Source: Candidatus Dadabacteria bacterium (GTDB lineage: Bacteria > Desulfobacterota_D > UBA1144 > Nemesobacterales > Mycalebacteriaceae). Taken from it: a stretch of DNA of 41,499 nt. Location of the stretch: the NCBI GenBank assembly GCA_026708565.1, contig JAPOUR010000036.1, positions 1-41,499 of the forward strand, written 5' to 3'. Under the pieces are notes generated by a model, which was not told the origin of the DNA, ran no database searches, and was given only the letters and a program-made list of their open reading frames with translations. The position numbers were made by a program, and so were the translations under genes. Shown piece after piece: positions 1 through 8,392 of this stretch. Position 1 is the first letter of the stretch. Each line of letters begins with the position of its first letter.

Positions 1-701
1 GGATCAAAGAACGGTTCTACATCCACAACCGTAATGTGGAAAGGCCACGATGTCTGATCCCCATCTTCATCCGTTGCAGTCAGGGTATATTGGGTCTTTT
101 CTAACACAGCGGGGAAAAAATGGTCAAAGGGATTAGGACTGTAAAAGACAAGAGAAGGAGAAGAACCGCTTCGTCCGGAGCTATAAGTCAATCCCAAAGG
201 CAGAGCAGGGGTCGGGATTAATGCATAGGTTAAATTCCCGTTGCCACCCTCCGCTTGGGGCAATCTTAATCCACTACGGGGTGTACTGTCAGGAGTGAAT
301 GTATAATCAATCCGGGTTGCGGAACTAAAGTCCGGAACTGTGTTTATTTCAACTTTAATGTAGAAATCATAAGTCGCCGTGCTGTCGCTACCCGTTGCTG
401 TCATGGTGTACCGGGTCCTGTCTTTCGCAGTAACTGGAGTTCCGCTAATGTGGCGTGTGGTGACATCAAAAGACAACCCTGCAGGCAGATCGCCAAAGGT
501 TATTTCGTAAGTAAATTCCCCGTCACCGACTGCTGCAGGCAACTCCAAGGTGTCAGTCTTGCCGGTAACAAACAGCTTCTCAACTGGACTGTAGGGAAAG
601 TGGGGACCCGTCTGCCCCCTCGCCTCCTGCACCCCCGCCCCTGCAACAACCGAAAGCAGTAAGGCAACAATGAGACACCGCGATAAAGTGAAAAAACCCA
701 A
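1..701 (-). CDS. Secreted protein with putative Ig/cadherin-like repeats (partial, runs off left edge)
   Basis: The minus-strand frame is open from 770 to base 1, so the 3' end lies outside the window. The likely start is TTG at 701, preceded by GGGAGCGAGGAC. The first residues form a signal peptide: basic start, hydrophobic run LIVALLLSVVAGAG, cleavage near ARG-QTG. After it come at least two repeats of the putative-Ig (He_PIG-like) type. The first contains LPAGLSFDVTTRHISGTP and YTMTATGSDSTATYDF; the second contains GNLTYALIPTPALPLGLTY and YTLTATDEDGDQTS. Such domains are known in exported adhesins and surface proteins. The N-terminal 230 or so residues are visible; ligand and anchoring cannot be judged without the missing C-terminus. 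Its GC is somewhat lower than that of the core genes. Confidence 0.72.
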   Translation of the reverse strand, partial: MGFFTLSRCLIVALLLSVVAGAGVQEARGQTGPHFPYSPVEKLFVTGKTDTLELPAAVGDGEFTYEITFGDLPAGLSFDVTTRHISGTPVTAKDRTRYTMTATGSDSTATYDFYIKVEINTVPDFSSATRIDYTFTPDSTPRSGLRLPQAEGGNGNLTYALIPTPALPLGLTYSSGRSGSSPSLVFYSPNPFDHFFPAVLEKTQYTLTATDEDGDQTSWPFHITVVDVEPFFD

Positions 702-772
702 GTCCTCGCTCCCAGACCCATTGGACAAAAGGCACAACGGGAAGCCGTGCCCCCGCCTAAGGGAATACCCCT

Positions 773-802
773 ATTCTATCGGCGTTTCAACGCCCCTGTC
801 AA
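773..802 (-). promoter_or_regulatory. Sigma70-type promoter for the secreted Ig-repeat gene
   Basis: On the minus strand a perfect -35 box TTGACA (797-802) is followed by an 18-base spacer and TAGAAT (773-778), a 5/6 match to the -10 consensus. Transcription would begin near 766, leaving a leader of about 65 bases before the TTG start at 701. It lies in the gap after the gtrA-like gene, so the Ig-repeat gene is probably its own unit. Confidence 0.6.
781..794. promoter_or_regulatory. Palindrome in the promoter spacer, candidate operator
   Basis: GGCGTT-TC-AACGCC is a perfect inverted repeat with 6-base arms. It lies wholly between the -35 and -10 boxes of the promoter at 773-802. A regulator bound here would block RNA polymerase. 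No regulator gene is adjacent, so the operator role is inference from position and symmetry only. Confidence 0.35.
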
Positions 803-886
803 TTGCCGCCCCCTTCTGTGGACACTGTGAATGGAGCGGACTTTATAGGCAAACACGGACAGGCGCAGAGACCTCCCCCGCCCCGC

Positions 887-1384
887 CTAATAATCCCCAA
901 ACGCGTAGTATTTCGTCAGAACAAAATTCACCAGAAACCCGATGCCGATGGCAAAGGCGTTTGCGAGAAAAACGCCGTCAAACGGAATGACCGGCAGGTC
1001 GCTTATCTCCCCCAGATGGACCGCCTCAACAAGCGTAATCAAAACGGCGAGATTCACGGCGAGAGCCACAATGCCGGAGACGAGCTTCCGCCACGACGCA
1101 GTCGCAAGCGAGCGCCCCCTCAGATTGAAGACAAACAAAACACAGAGAAAAAAGTTGATGGTGGTTCCTATCGCAAAAGAGCAAATTTTCGCCACCGTAT
1201 ATTCGGCTTCAAACCCATGACCGAAAACAGTTATGTGGCCGCCTATCTCAACAAATTCCCTTATGGCCTGAAAGACGGACAAATCCACCGCCGCAGACAC
1301 CGCGCCCACAAACATGTATTGAATAAAGTGAAGCATCCACGGAGACGGACGGTTTGCAGGTTGCGATTCCACAGTGGCCTTCAT
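887..1384 (-). CDS. GtrA-like small membrane protein
   Basis: This 165-residue protein has four predicted membrane segments, at about residues 17-40, 65-90, 100-120 and 137-158. It ends in NFVLTKYYAFGDY, which fits the GtrA family signature (N-F-x-x-x-K-x-x-x-F). GtrA-family proteins are thought to move polyprenyl-phosphate-linked sugars across the inner membrane for surface glycan modification. The start ATG has GGAAAG seven bases upstream. It lies 38 bases after trpB on the same strand and may be co-transcribed with it, but no glycosyltransferase partner is nearby, so the actual substrate is unknown. Confidence 0.8.
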   Translation of the reverse strand: MKATVESQPANRPSPWMLHFIQYMFVGAVSAAVDLSVFQAIREFVEIGGHITVFGHGFEAEYTVAKICSFAIGTTINFFLCVLFVFNLRGRSLATASWRKLVSGIVALAVNLAVLITLVEAVHLGEISDLPVIPFDGVFLANAFAIGIGFLVNFVLTKYYAFGDY

Positions 1385-1422
1385 TTGAAACTTTCCGCAG
1401 GAGCGGACGGGAAAGGTTATAC

Positions 1423-2607
1423 CTATCCCCTGTGTTCCGCAACTATCCCCATATCTTTGTCACCCCTGCCGGACAGGCAAACCACCAGACTTGAGTCCTT
1501 AGGCATGTCTCCGGCGACTTTCATCACGTATGCCACGGCATGGGCGGATTCAAGGGCGGGGATTATGCCCTCGGTTTGCGAAAGGAAATAAAAAGCGTCA
1601 AGCGCTTCGGTGTCCGAGACCGATGTGTATGTGGCAAGACCGGCGGCTCTGAAAAATGAATGCTCCGGCCCGACGCCGGGGTAGTCAAGCCCCGGAGCTA
1701 TTGAATGCGCCTCCTCTATCTGCCCGTCCGCATCCTGCAGAACAAAAGTCCTGCTCCCGTGGAGAATCCCCTCCGAACCCGCGGTTATCGTGGCGGAGTT
1801 GTTTCCCGGACCGGGCCCCCCGCCGCCCGCCTCAACGCCGGTTTTTGACACTTCGGGGTCATCCATAAAAGGGGCGAACAACCCCGCCGCATTTGAGCCG
1901 CCGCCCACGCACGCCACCAGAAGGTCCGGCTTCGGGACGCCGAGAGCGCGAACCTGCTCTTTCACTTCATCGCCGATCACAGACTGAAAATCCCTCACCA
2001 TCGTGGGATACGGATGAGGGCCCGCAACACTGCCGATAACATAAAAGGTGTCCGCCACGTTTGTTATCCAGTCTCTCATTGCCTCATTGAGAGCGTCTTT
2101 CAGAGTGGCGGAACCGGTGTCAACGGGGTGAACCTTCGCGCCAAGCGCCTCCATTCTCAGAAGGTTTGCCCTCTGCCTGACCGTGTCCCTACGCCCCATG
2201 TAAACCTCGCACTTCTTGCCAAGCAGCGCGCAAACGGTGGCGGTGGCGACCCCGTGCTGACCGGCTCCGGTTTCGGCAATTATCCTGTTCTTTCCCATAC
2301 GGTCTGCAAGCATCACCTGGCCGACCGTGTTGTTTATCTTGTGCGCGCCCGTGTGGGTAAGGTCTTCGCGCTTGAGGTAGATTTGCGCGCCGCCGAGTTC
2401 CCCGGTCATCCGGCGGGCGAAATACAGGGGCGTGGGCCTGCCGACATAATTTTTCAGACAGCGGCTCACTTCTTCGGAAAACCCCCTGTCGGCGCGGGCT
2501 TCGGCGTAGGCGCGCTCAAGTTCAAGAAGCGGAGGCATCAGGGTCTCCGAGACGAAACGCCCGCCGAAATCGCCGAAAAACCCCTCTCTATCGCTCTCCG
2601 TCGGCAA
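1423..2607 (-). CDS. trpB: Tryptophan synthase beta chain
   Basis: TrpB joins indole and L-serine to give L-tryptophan, using pyridoxal phosphate. The 394-residue length is normal. The PLP lysine is Lys90 in [14 protein letters not shown]. The catalytic glutamate is Glu112 in [13 protein letters not shown], and the PLP-phosphate loop GGGSNAAG follows. The C-terminal part contains [20 protein letters not shown]. The start lies inside the end of trpF (20-base overlap), so the two are translationally coupled. No trpA follows: the next gene is gtrA-like, so the alpha subunit must be encoded elsewhere. Confidence 0.97.
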   Translation of the reverse strand: MPTESDREGFFGDFGGRFVSETLMPPLLELERAYAEARADRGFSEEVSRCLKNYVGRPTPLYFARRMTGELGGAQIYLKREDLTHTGAHKINNTVGQVMLADRMGKNRIIAETGAGQHGVATATVCALLGKKCEVYMGRRDTVRQRANLLRMEALGAKVHPVDTGSATLKDALNEAMRDWITNVADTFYVIGSVAGPHPYPTMVRDFQSVIGDEVKEQVRALGVPKPDLLVACVGGGSNAAGLFAPFMDDPEVSKTGVEAGGGGPGPGNNSATITAGSEGILHGSRTFVLQDADGQIEEAHSIAPGLDYPGVGPEHSFFRAAGLATYTSVSDTEALDAFYFLSQTEGIIPALESAHAVAYVMKVAGDMPKDSSLVVCLSGRGDKDMGIVAEHRG

Positions 2608-3214
2608 AACGCACCTCCTCCATAAACCGTTTCACTTTGTCCGGATCTTTAATGCCGGTTTTCTTTTCAACGCCGGAGCACACATCAACCGCATAAGGGC
2701 GGACGGCGCGGACGGCGTCCGCAACATTGCCCGGATTCAGCCCGCCGGAAAGAAACAGCCGCCTGCCCCCCAAATCAAAACCGCGCAACAACCCCCAGTC
2801 AAAAGACTCCCCCGTTCCCCCGAACCTTCTTTCGGAAAAAGTGTCAAGCAGAACAAACTCCGAATCATACATATCAACCTGCGCCAAGCTTTCAGAACCC
2901 TTCACCCGCACCGCCCTCATATACTTTCCCGGAATTTCCCGGCAGAACTGCGGCGTCTCGTCCCCGTGAACCTGAACGATGTCAAGCCCCGCCTCATCCA
3001 CCGCGCGGCGCACAAAATCTATGTCCTGATTGACGAAAACTCCCGCCTTCATCACGCCCGGCGGCAACTCCCGCGCAATGGCGGCGGCGGCGGCGGGTTC
3101 AACATGCCTGCCGCTTCCGGGGAAAAAGATAAATCCGAGAACGGACGCGCCCGCATCCGCCGCCATAAGGGCGTCATCGGTGTTTGTTATTCCGCAAACC
3201 TTAACCTCGGTCAT
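2588..3214 (-). CDS. trpF: Phosphoribosylanthranilate isomerase
   Basis: TrpF converts N-(5-phosphoribosyl)anthranilate to CdRP, the third step of tryptophan synthesis. From the ATG at 3214 it has 208 residues, normal for the family. The N-terminal beta strand carries catalytic Cys7 in KVCGIT, and the catalytic aspartate is Asp124 in LLDT, before the phosphate-binding region GGTGESFDW. The frame stays open upstream to 3304, but that extension overlaps gltA and is basic and unlike the family, so 3214 is preferred. It starts 19 bases after gltA stops and overlaps trpB by 20 bases. Confidence 0.95.
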   Translation of the reverse strand: MTEVKVCGITNTDDALMAADAGASVLGFIFFPGSGRHVEPAAAAAIARELPPGVMKAGVFVNQDIDFVRRAVDEAGLDIVQVHGDETPQFCREIPGKYMRAVRVKGSESLAQVDMYDSEFVLLDTFSERRFGGTGESFDWGLLRGFDLGGRRLFLSGGLNPGNVADAVRAVRPYAVDVCSGVEKKTGIKDPDKVKRFMEEVRFADGER

Positions 3215-3233
3215 GGAGACCCAAACCGCCGCG

Positions 3234-4544
3234 CTACTTCTTCTTTTTCTTCGCGGATGACCTGCGCGCCATGGGAACAAAACTCCTCTTGCCCTTGCCG
3301 ACATACACCTGCCGGGGACGCGCTATCTTGGTTTCCGGATTCGTTATCATCTCCTCCCACTGCGCGAGCCAGCCGGCCGTTCTCGCTATCGCGAACAGAA
3401 CGGTGAACATGCTCACCGGAAGGCCGAGGCTCTGGTAAATGAGCCCGGAGTAGAAGTCCACATTGGGATACAGTTTGCGCTTGACGAAGTAGTCATCCTC
3501 AAGGGCTATCCGCTCAAGTTCAAGGGCGATGTCCAGAAGGGGGTTTTTGCCGACCTTCTTGAAAACCTGATGGGCTGTGCCCTTGATTATGGCGGCGCGC
3601 GGGTCATACGCCTTGTAAACCCTGTGCCCGAATCCCATAAGGCGGAACTCTCCGTTTTTCGCCCTTTTGATGTATTCGGGGATGCGTTTTTTGTCGCCGA
3701 TTTCGGCAAGCATTTTGAGCACCGCCTCGTTTGCCCCTCCGTGTAGGGGGCCGTAAAGGGCGCTTACCGCCGCCGCAGTGGCGCAGTAGGGGTCGGGAAG
3801 GCTGCTTCCCGCGTCTCTCATGACGCTTGTGCTGCAATTCTGCTCATGGTCGGCGTGAAGGATGAAAAGCACATCAATCGCCCTCTCCACAACGGGGTCG
3901 GGCTTGTAATCCTTTTCGTTTATCCTGAACATCATTCTCAGAAAGTTTCCGGTGTAACTGAGTTCGTTGTCGGGGTAAACATAGGGCAAACCGGTCGCGT
4001 GCCTGTATGAAAATGCGGCTATGGTCGGCATCTTGGCGATGAGCCGGTACATCTGGAGCATCCTGTTGTCCGCATCCTCTATGTTCTTTGATTCCGGGTA
4101 AAAGGTGGAGAGCGCCCCGACGGTGCTCATCATCATCCCCATGGGGTGGGCGTCATAGCGGTAGCCGTCCATGAATTTTTTGATGTTCTCATGCAAGTAG
4201 GTGTGGTGCATGATCTCGTAAACCCATTCGTCGTGCTGTTTTTTGTTCGGCAACTCGCCGAAAATCAGCAGATAGGCGACCTCAAGAAAGGAGCTCTTTT
4301 GCGCGAGTTCCTCAATGGGGTATCCCCTGTAGCGGAGAATTCCCTTCTCGCCGTCAATAAAAGTTACCGCGCTCCGGCATGAGGCGGTGTTGGTGAACGC
4401 CGGGTCGTAACTCATCATTCCGAAATCGTTCGGTTTGACCTTGATTTGCCGCAGGTCGGCGGCCTTTATGGTGTCGCTCTCAACGGGAACATCGTATTTC
4501 TTCCCCGTCCTGTTGTCGGTAATTGTAAGAGTGTTTTCAGGCAT
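3234..4544 (-). CDS. gltA: Citrate synthase (type II, GltA-like)
   Basis: It condenses acetyl-CoA and oxaloacetate to citrate at the entry of the TCA cycle. The 436 residues match the hexameric bacterial type. Active-site residues seen are His230 (LHADHEQNCST), His268 (GPLHGGANEAV), His307 (GFGHRVYKAYDPRA) and Asp363 (YPNVDFYSG). The C-terminus carries an unusual lysine tail (five lysines before the stop). A strong Shine-Dalgarno AAGGAGGG precedes the ATG. It heads the gltA-trpF-trpB-gtrA run, an uncommon pairing of TCA and tryptophan genes. Confidence 0.97.
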   Translation of the reverse strand: MPENTLTITDNRTGKKYDVPVESDTIKAADLRQIKVKPNDFGMMSYDPAFTNTASCRSAVTFIDGEKGILRYRGYPIEELAQKSSFLEVAYLLIFGELPNKKQHDEWVYEIMHHTYLHENIKKFMDGYRYDAHPMGMMMSTVGALSTFYPESKNIEDADNRMLQMYRLIAKMPTIAAFSYRHATGLPYVYPDNELSYTGNFLRMMFRINEKDYKPDPVVERAIDVLFILHADHEQNCSTSVMRDAGSSLPDPYCATAAAVSALYGPLHGGANEAVLKMLAEIGDKKRIPEYIKRAKNGEFRLMGFGHRVYKAYDPRAAIIKGTAHQVFKKVGKNPLLDIALELERIALEDDYFVKRKLYPNVDFYSGLIYQSLGLPVSMFTVLFAIARTAGWLAQWEEMITNPETKIARPRQVYVGKGKRSFVPMARRSSAKKKKK

Positions 4545-4585
4545 TTGTTTATCCCTCCTTCGTCAAAACTTCAGGCGAAACCCGT

Positions 4586-4614
4586 TTTGTATTCGCCGTT
4601 AGTCAGTTTAACAA
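4586..4614 (-). promoter_or_regulatory. gltA: Possible promoter of the gltA-trpF-trpB run
   Basis: On the minus strand TTGTTA (4609-4614), a 17-base spacer and TACAAA (4586-4591) each match four of six consensus positions. They sit 40-70 bases upstream of the gltA start. The spacing is ideal but the boxes are weak, so this is a candidate only. Confidence 0.33.
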
Positions 4615-4620
4615 TAAACC

Positions 4621-4643
4621 GGCTCGTTATCAAGAAACGAACC
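4621..4643 (-). terminator. Hairpin directly after ptsP, possible weak terminator
   Basis: On the minus strand GGTTCGTT and AACGAGCC form an 8-base stem (one G-U pair) around a 7-base loop, one base after the ptsP stop. The following bases, GGTTTATTGTT, are T-rich but not a true U-tract, so termination may be partial. It could also act as a processing or stability element. Confidence 0.35.
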
Positions 4644-4644
4644 C

Positions 4645-6942
4645 TCAACCCACTTCCATAAGTGCCGGGTCCATCTCCTCAAGATGGTCGGCGAGAAGCC
4701 GCTCAATGTCCGCCTCATTCCTGCAAACCATAAGTTGTTTCCGCAAATCCGAAAGCGCGGCGCGGGAGACGCGGTTTAATATGAATTTGACCACCGGAAT
4801 CCTGTGGGGAGAAACGCTGATGTTCCTGTATCCGAGGGCAAAGATAAGTAGCGCCCCCTTTGGAGAACCGGCCATTTCGCCGCAGATGGAAACCTCAAGA
4901 TCGTTTTTGTCCGCGCTTTTGCGTATGGAGTCCAGAACGCGAAGAACCGCCGGATGAAAAGATGTGTAAAGATGCCCCACCGCCGTTGAGTTTCTGTCCA
5001 CCGCAAGCAAATACTGCACAAGGTCGTTTGTGCCCACCGATATGAAATCAACTATCTCCGAGTATTCGTCAATCAGCGGCACAAGCGCGGGAACTTCAAG
5101 CATTACGCCCAGTTGCGGAATGTCTTTGAGCCCCATACCGGCGGCAATGTCATCCATTATCTGCCGCGCGGTCTCAACCTCCCAGATATTGGAGACCATG
5201 GGAAGGAGAATTCTCAGCCGCGCGCCGCGCGAGGCGGCAAGCAGTATGGACCGTATCTGCTCCCTGAACAGGTCAAGATACTCCATTGAAAACCGTATCG
5301 CCCTGAGCCCCAGAAGCGGGTTTTCCTCCTCCGGTATGTTGAAATACGGCAGAATCTTGTCCGCGCCCATATCAAGGGTTCTGACCGTTACGCAGCCGCG
5401 AAAATGCTCCGATATGTCGCAGTATATTGCCGTCTGCTCGTCAACGCCGGGCGGCTTTTCAAAACGGGTGAATGCAAACTCCGTCCTGAACAGCCCCACA
5501 TCCTCAACGCCCTGAGCCGCGGCGGTTTCCACATCATCAGGAAAACCTATGTTCGCCGTGACGGAGACCCCGACGGGGTTGCGCCCGGCGGTTTCATCGG
5601 TCTCAAACAGGTGGCGAATCTCCTCAATTCTCTTGCCGCTGCTCTCATACTCGCGTATCAGGGTTTCGTCCGGATTGACAAAAACAAACCCCGTCCGCCC
5701 GTCAACGATTACACTGTCGCCCGATGACACAAGGTCGCAAATGTTGTCTATGCTTATAACCACCGGAATGCCGAGCGATTTGGCTATGATGACCGCATGG
5801 GATGTTTGTCCGCCGCGTTCCGTTATCACGCCCGAAACCCGTTTTTTGCCGAGCATGGAGACAAACGAGGGGCCTATGTCCTGAGCGACCAGCACGGTGG
5901 AGCCCTCCGGGTCTTCGGCAACCTCGCCGCCCCCGGCTTGAAGCCCGAGCAGTTCGTGCAGCAGTTTTTCGCCTATGTCCCTGAAGTCCTGCGCTTTTTC
6001 ACGCACATAGCGGTCGGGATGGTGCTCAAACCTTGCCGCTATGGACTCAATGCCCTGAACCACCGCCGTTTCGGCGGAGACGCCGCCGCTTTCCAGCCGG
6101 GCGAGAAGCACCCCGCGAACCGAGTCCGGGCTCTCGCTTGAAAGAAGCATGTGGTGCGCCTCAAAAATTTCAATGTCGCTTTTGGAAAGAACATTGTCCT
6201 TGCCGAGGACTGATATGAAGTCTTTCATATCCTTTTGAACTCTGGAAAACGCCTCAAGCAGGCGCTTTCTTTCCTCCTCCGGCGGGCGCGGCGGAGACGC
6301 CGCGACCCCGGCGCGCCCGAAAAGCCCCCTGACGAGAAAAACCTTCCCGACCGCCACCCCCGGAGACGCGCCCGTGCCCTGGTAGGTTCTGGTTCTGTGC
6401 TCCAGAATGGACGGCGTGTGAAGGCGGTCAAGCGTGTCGGCCACCTCAAGTAGCCCCGCAAGACGCGAGGAAATTATCTCAAACAGCGTCTGCTCCGCCG
6501 GTGTGATGTGCCTTTTCTCGCTGGTCTGCCCCACAAGGACGCCCACGGGGCGGTTGTTGAGAACTATGGGCACGCCCAGATAGCAGTCGTATTTTTCCTC
6601 TTCGGCGATGTCTGAAACCGGCCTGTATTGCGGATGGCCGGACACGTTCATTGACACAAACGGGCGCATGGTCTGAAATATCATTCCCGCAATGCCCTCG
6701 CCTGCGGGCAAAGTAACATTCGCCGCCGGTTTGTCCGCAAGGGCGGTGCTTGCCATAAGGCGGAGGTTTCCACTCTCCCTGTCGGTGATGTATATTGACA
6801 CGATTCCGAAATGGAGAGACTCGCTTATTTTGCTGACCACGCCCTTGAGGATGGTGTCCAGTCCCGTGGATTTGTTTACAAAATCGCTTATTTCCTGAAC
6901 TATTTTCAGGTGAAGGTGTTCTCTGTCCACAGCGCGCGGCAT
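4645..6942 (-). CDS. ptsP: PtsP-like GAF-domain phosphoenolpyruvate-protein phosphotransferase (EI-Ntr)
   Basis: This 765-residue protein combines an N-terminal GAF sensor domain (about 10-170) with a full enzyme I module. The swivelling domain carries the phospho-accepting His382 in GGQTSHAVIIAKSLGIPVV. The TIM-barrel PEP-binding domain has GLFRTEFAF, FISVGTNDLVQY and catalytic Cys687 in SICGEMAG. In the known PTS-Ntr system it takes phosphate from PEP and passes it to HPr/NPr to signal nitrogen or carbon status. No HPr or EIIA gene lies in this window. The start ATG has GGAG about seven bases upstream and a TATAAT box at 6958-6963, with no clear -35. It faces away from the reductase gene at 6999. 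Confidence 0.93.
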   Translation of the reverse strand: MPRAVDREHLHLKIVQEISDFVNKSTGLDTILKGVVSKISESLHFGIVSIYITDRESGNLRLMASTALADKPAANVTLPAGEGIAGMIFQTMRPFVSMNVSGHPQYRPVSDIAEEEKYDCYLGVPIVLNNRPVGVLVGQTSEKRHITPAEQTLFEIISSRLAGLLEVADTLDRLHTPSILEHRTRTYQGTGASPGVAVGKVFLVRGLFGRAGVAASPPRPPEEERKRLLEAFSRVQKDMKDFISVLGKDNVLSKSDIEIFEAHHMLLSSESPDSVRGVLLARLESGGVSAETAVVQGIESIAARFEHHPDRYVREKAQDFRDIGEKLLHELLGLQAGGGEVAEDPEGSTVLVAQDIGPSFVSMLGKKRVSGVITERGGQTSHAVIIAKSLGIPVVISIDNICDLVSSGDSVIVDGRTGFVFVNPDETLIREYESSGKRIEEIRHLFETDETAGRNPVGVSVTANIGFPDDVETAAAQGVEDVGLFRTEFAFTRFEKPPGVDEQTAIYCDISEHFRGCVTVRTLDMGADKILPYFNIPEEENPLLGLRAIRFSMEYLDLFREQIRSILLAASRGARLRILLPMVSNIWEVETARQIMDDIAAGMGLKDIPQLGVMLEVPALVPLIDEYSEIVDFISVGTNDLVQYLLAVDRNSTAVGHLYTSFHPAVLRVLDSIRKSADKNDLEVSICGEMAGSPKGALLIFALGYRNISVSPHRIPVVKFILNRVSRAALSDLRKQLMVCRNEADIERLLADHLEEMDPALMEVG

Positions 6943-6998
6943 ATAAATCTCCGCCTCATTATACAGGCAAAACGGCGCGGAGGCGGTTTCAGGCGGCC

Positions 6999-8387
6999 AT
7001 GAGCACTCCGGAAGGCAGACTTCGCGCGGCCGTCATAGGCTCCGGGCCGGCGGGCTTCTACACGGCGGACAGGCTTCTCAAAAAAAGCCCGGGCGTGGCG
7101 GTGGACATGTTTGACCTGCTTCCCACGCCGCACGGTCTTGTGAGGCACGGAGTCGCCCCCGACCACCAGAAAATCAAATCTGTCTCAAGAATCTACGACA
7201 AAATAGCGGAAAGTCCGGACTTCCGCTTCTTCGGGTTTGTGGAGTTTGGCAAAGACCTGTTTCTGGAAGACCTTAAAAGCCGCTATCACCAGATAGTTTT
7301 TGCGACCGGAGCGCAGACCGACAAAAGAATTGCAATCCCCGGCGAGGACATGCCCGGAAGCCACACCGCAACCGAGTTTGTCGCGTGGTATAACGGACAC
7401 CCCTACAAATCAGACCTTGATTTTGATATGTCGCGCGAGCGCGCCGTAATCATCGGCATTGGCAATGTGGCGGTGGACGTGGCGAGGATTCTCTGCCTGT
7501 CGCCCGAAGAACTGGCAAAGACCGACATGGCGGACTACGCCGTGGAGAAACTCTCCCGCAGCAACATCAGGGAGGTGTTCATGGTCGGAAGGCGGGGTCC
7601 CGCTCAGGCGGCGTTTACCAATCCCGAACTGAAGGAGCTTTGCAATCTTGAACAGGCCGATGCCCTGACGCGCCCCGAAGAGACGGAACTTGACGATTTG
7701 ACGCTTGAGTTTCTTGAGAACAACCCCAGCGCGGCGACCCGGAAGAAGATTGAAATCCTGAAAAGTCTTTCAGGGGCGGCGACCGGCAAAAAGAAAAAAC
7801 TGCATATCCGGTTTCTGCTTTCACCGGCGGGCATTAACGACGGGGCGGACGGGCGCGTCTGTTCGGTAACTTTTGAGAAGAACAAACTTGCGGCGAGTGA
7901 TGACGGAAGCATAAGGGCCGTCTCCGGCGGCGGAACGGAAACACTTGAGGCGGGCATTGTGTTTCGCTCCATCGGCTACAGGGGCGTGGCTCTCAGGGAT
8001 GTTCCGTTTGACGAAAAGGCCGGAGTGATTCCAAACTCCGCAGGCAGAGTGCTTGACAAACCCGGCGGACGCGCGCAAACGGGTCTTTACACGGCGGGCT
8101 GGATAAAAAGGGGGGCGTCCGGGGTCATCGGCACAAACAAGACCGATTCGGCGGAAACGGTTGACAGCATGCTTGAGGATTTCGCGGCGGGCTCGCACCT
8201 GCGCCCCGACAAACCCGAAGAGTTCATAACCAAACTGCTTGAGCGGAGAAAGCCCGAGCATGTGAGTTACCGGGAATGGAAAAAAATAGACGAAGAGGAA
8301 AAAGAAACCGGCAAAAGCCGGGGGCGTCCGAGGGTCAAATACACCAGCGTTGACGAGATTTTGAAATCGCTGGGGAAGAAACCCTGA
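6999..8387 (+). CDS. Adrenodoxin reductase-type ferredoxin-NADP+ reductase (FprA-like)
   Basis: A 462-residue two-dinucleotide-binding flavoprotein. The FAD motif GSGPAG is at residues 14-19 and is followed by LPTPHGLVRHGVAPDH, typical of adrenodoxin reductase and mycobacterial FprA. The NADP-binding motif GIGNVAVDVARIL starts at residue 153, with the NADP 2'-phosphate region VGRRGPAQAAFT after it. The C-terminal FAD contact GWIKRGASGVIGTNKTDS is present. The family moves electrons between NADPH and ferredoxin. The partner ferredoxin is not in this window. The gene diverges from ptsP and converges on the RNB gene with five bases between stops. Confidence 0.93.
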   Translation: MSTPEGRLRAAVIGSGPAGFYTADRLLKKSPGVAVDMFDLLPTPHGLVRHGVAPDHQKIKSVSRIYDKIAESPDFRFFGFVEFGKDLFLEDLKSRYHQIVFATGAQTDKRIAIPGEDMPGSHTATEFVAWYNGHPYKSDLDFDMSRERAVIIGIGNVAVDVARILCLSPEELAKTDMADYAVEKLSRSNIREVFMVGRRGPAQAAFTNPELKELCNLEQADALTRPEETELDDLTLEFLENNPSAATRKKIEILKSLSGAATGKKKKLHIRFLLSPAGINDGADGRVCSVTFEKNKLAASDDGSIRAVSGGGTETLEAGIVFRSIGYRGVALRDVPFDEKAGVIPNSAGRVLDKPGGRAQTGLYTAGWIKRGASGVIGTNKTDSAETVDSMLEDFAAGSHLRPDKPEEFITKLLERRKPEHVSYREWKKIDEEEKETGKSRGRPRVKYTSVDEILKSLGKKP

Positions 8388-8392
8388 AAAAA

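Noticed and set aside
803-1591. Plus-strand open frame over the gtrA-like gene and the end of trpB
   Set aside because: Basic, low-complexity reading with no motif; the minus strand holds two recognisable genes.
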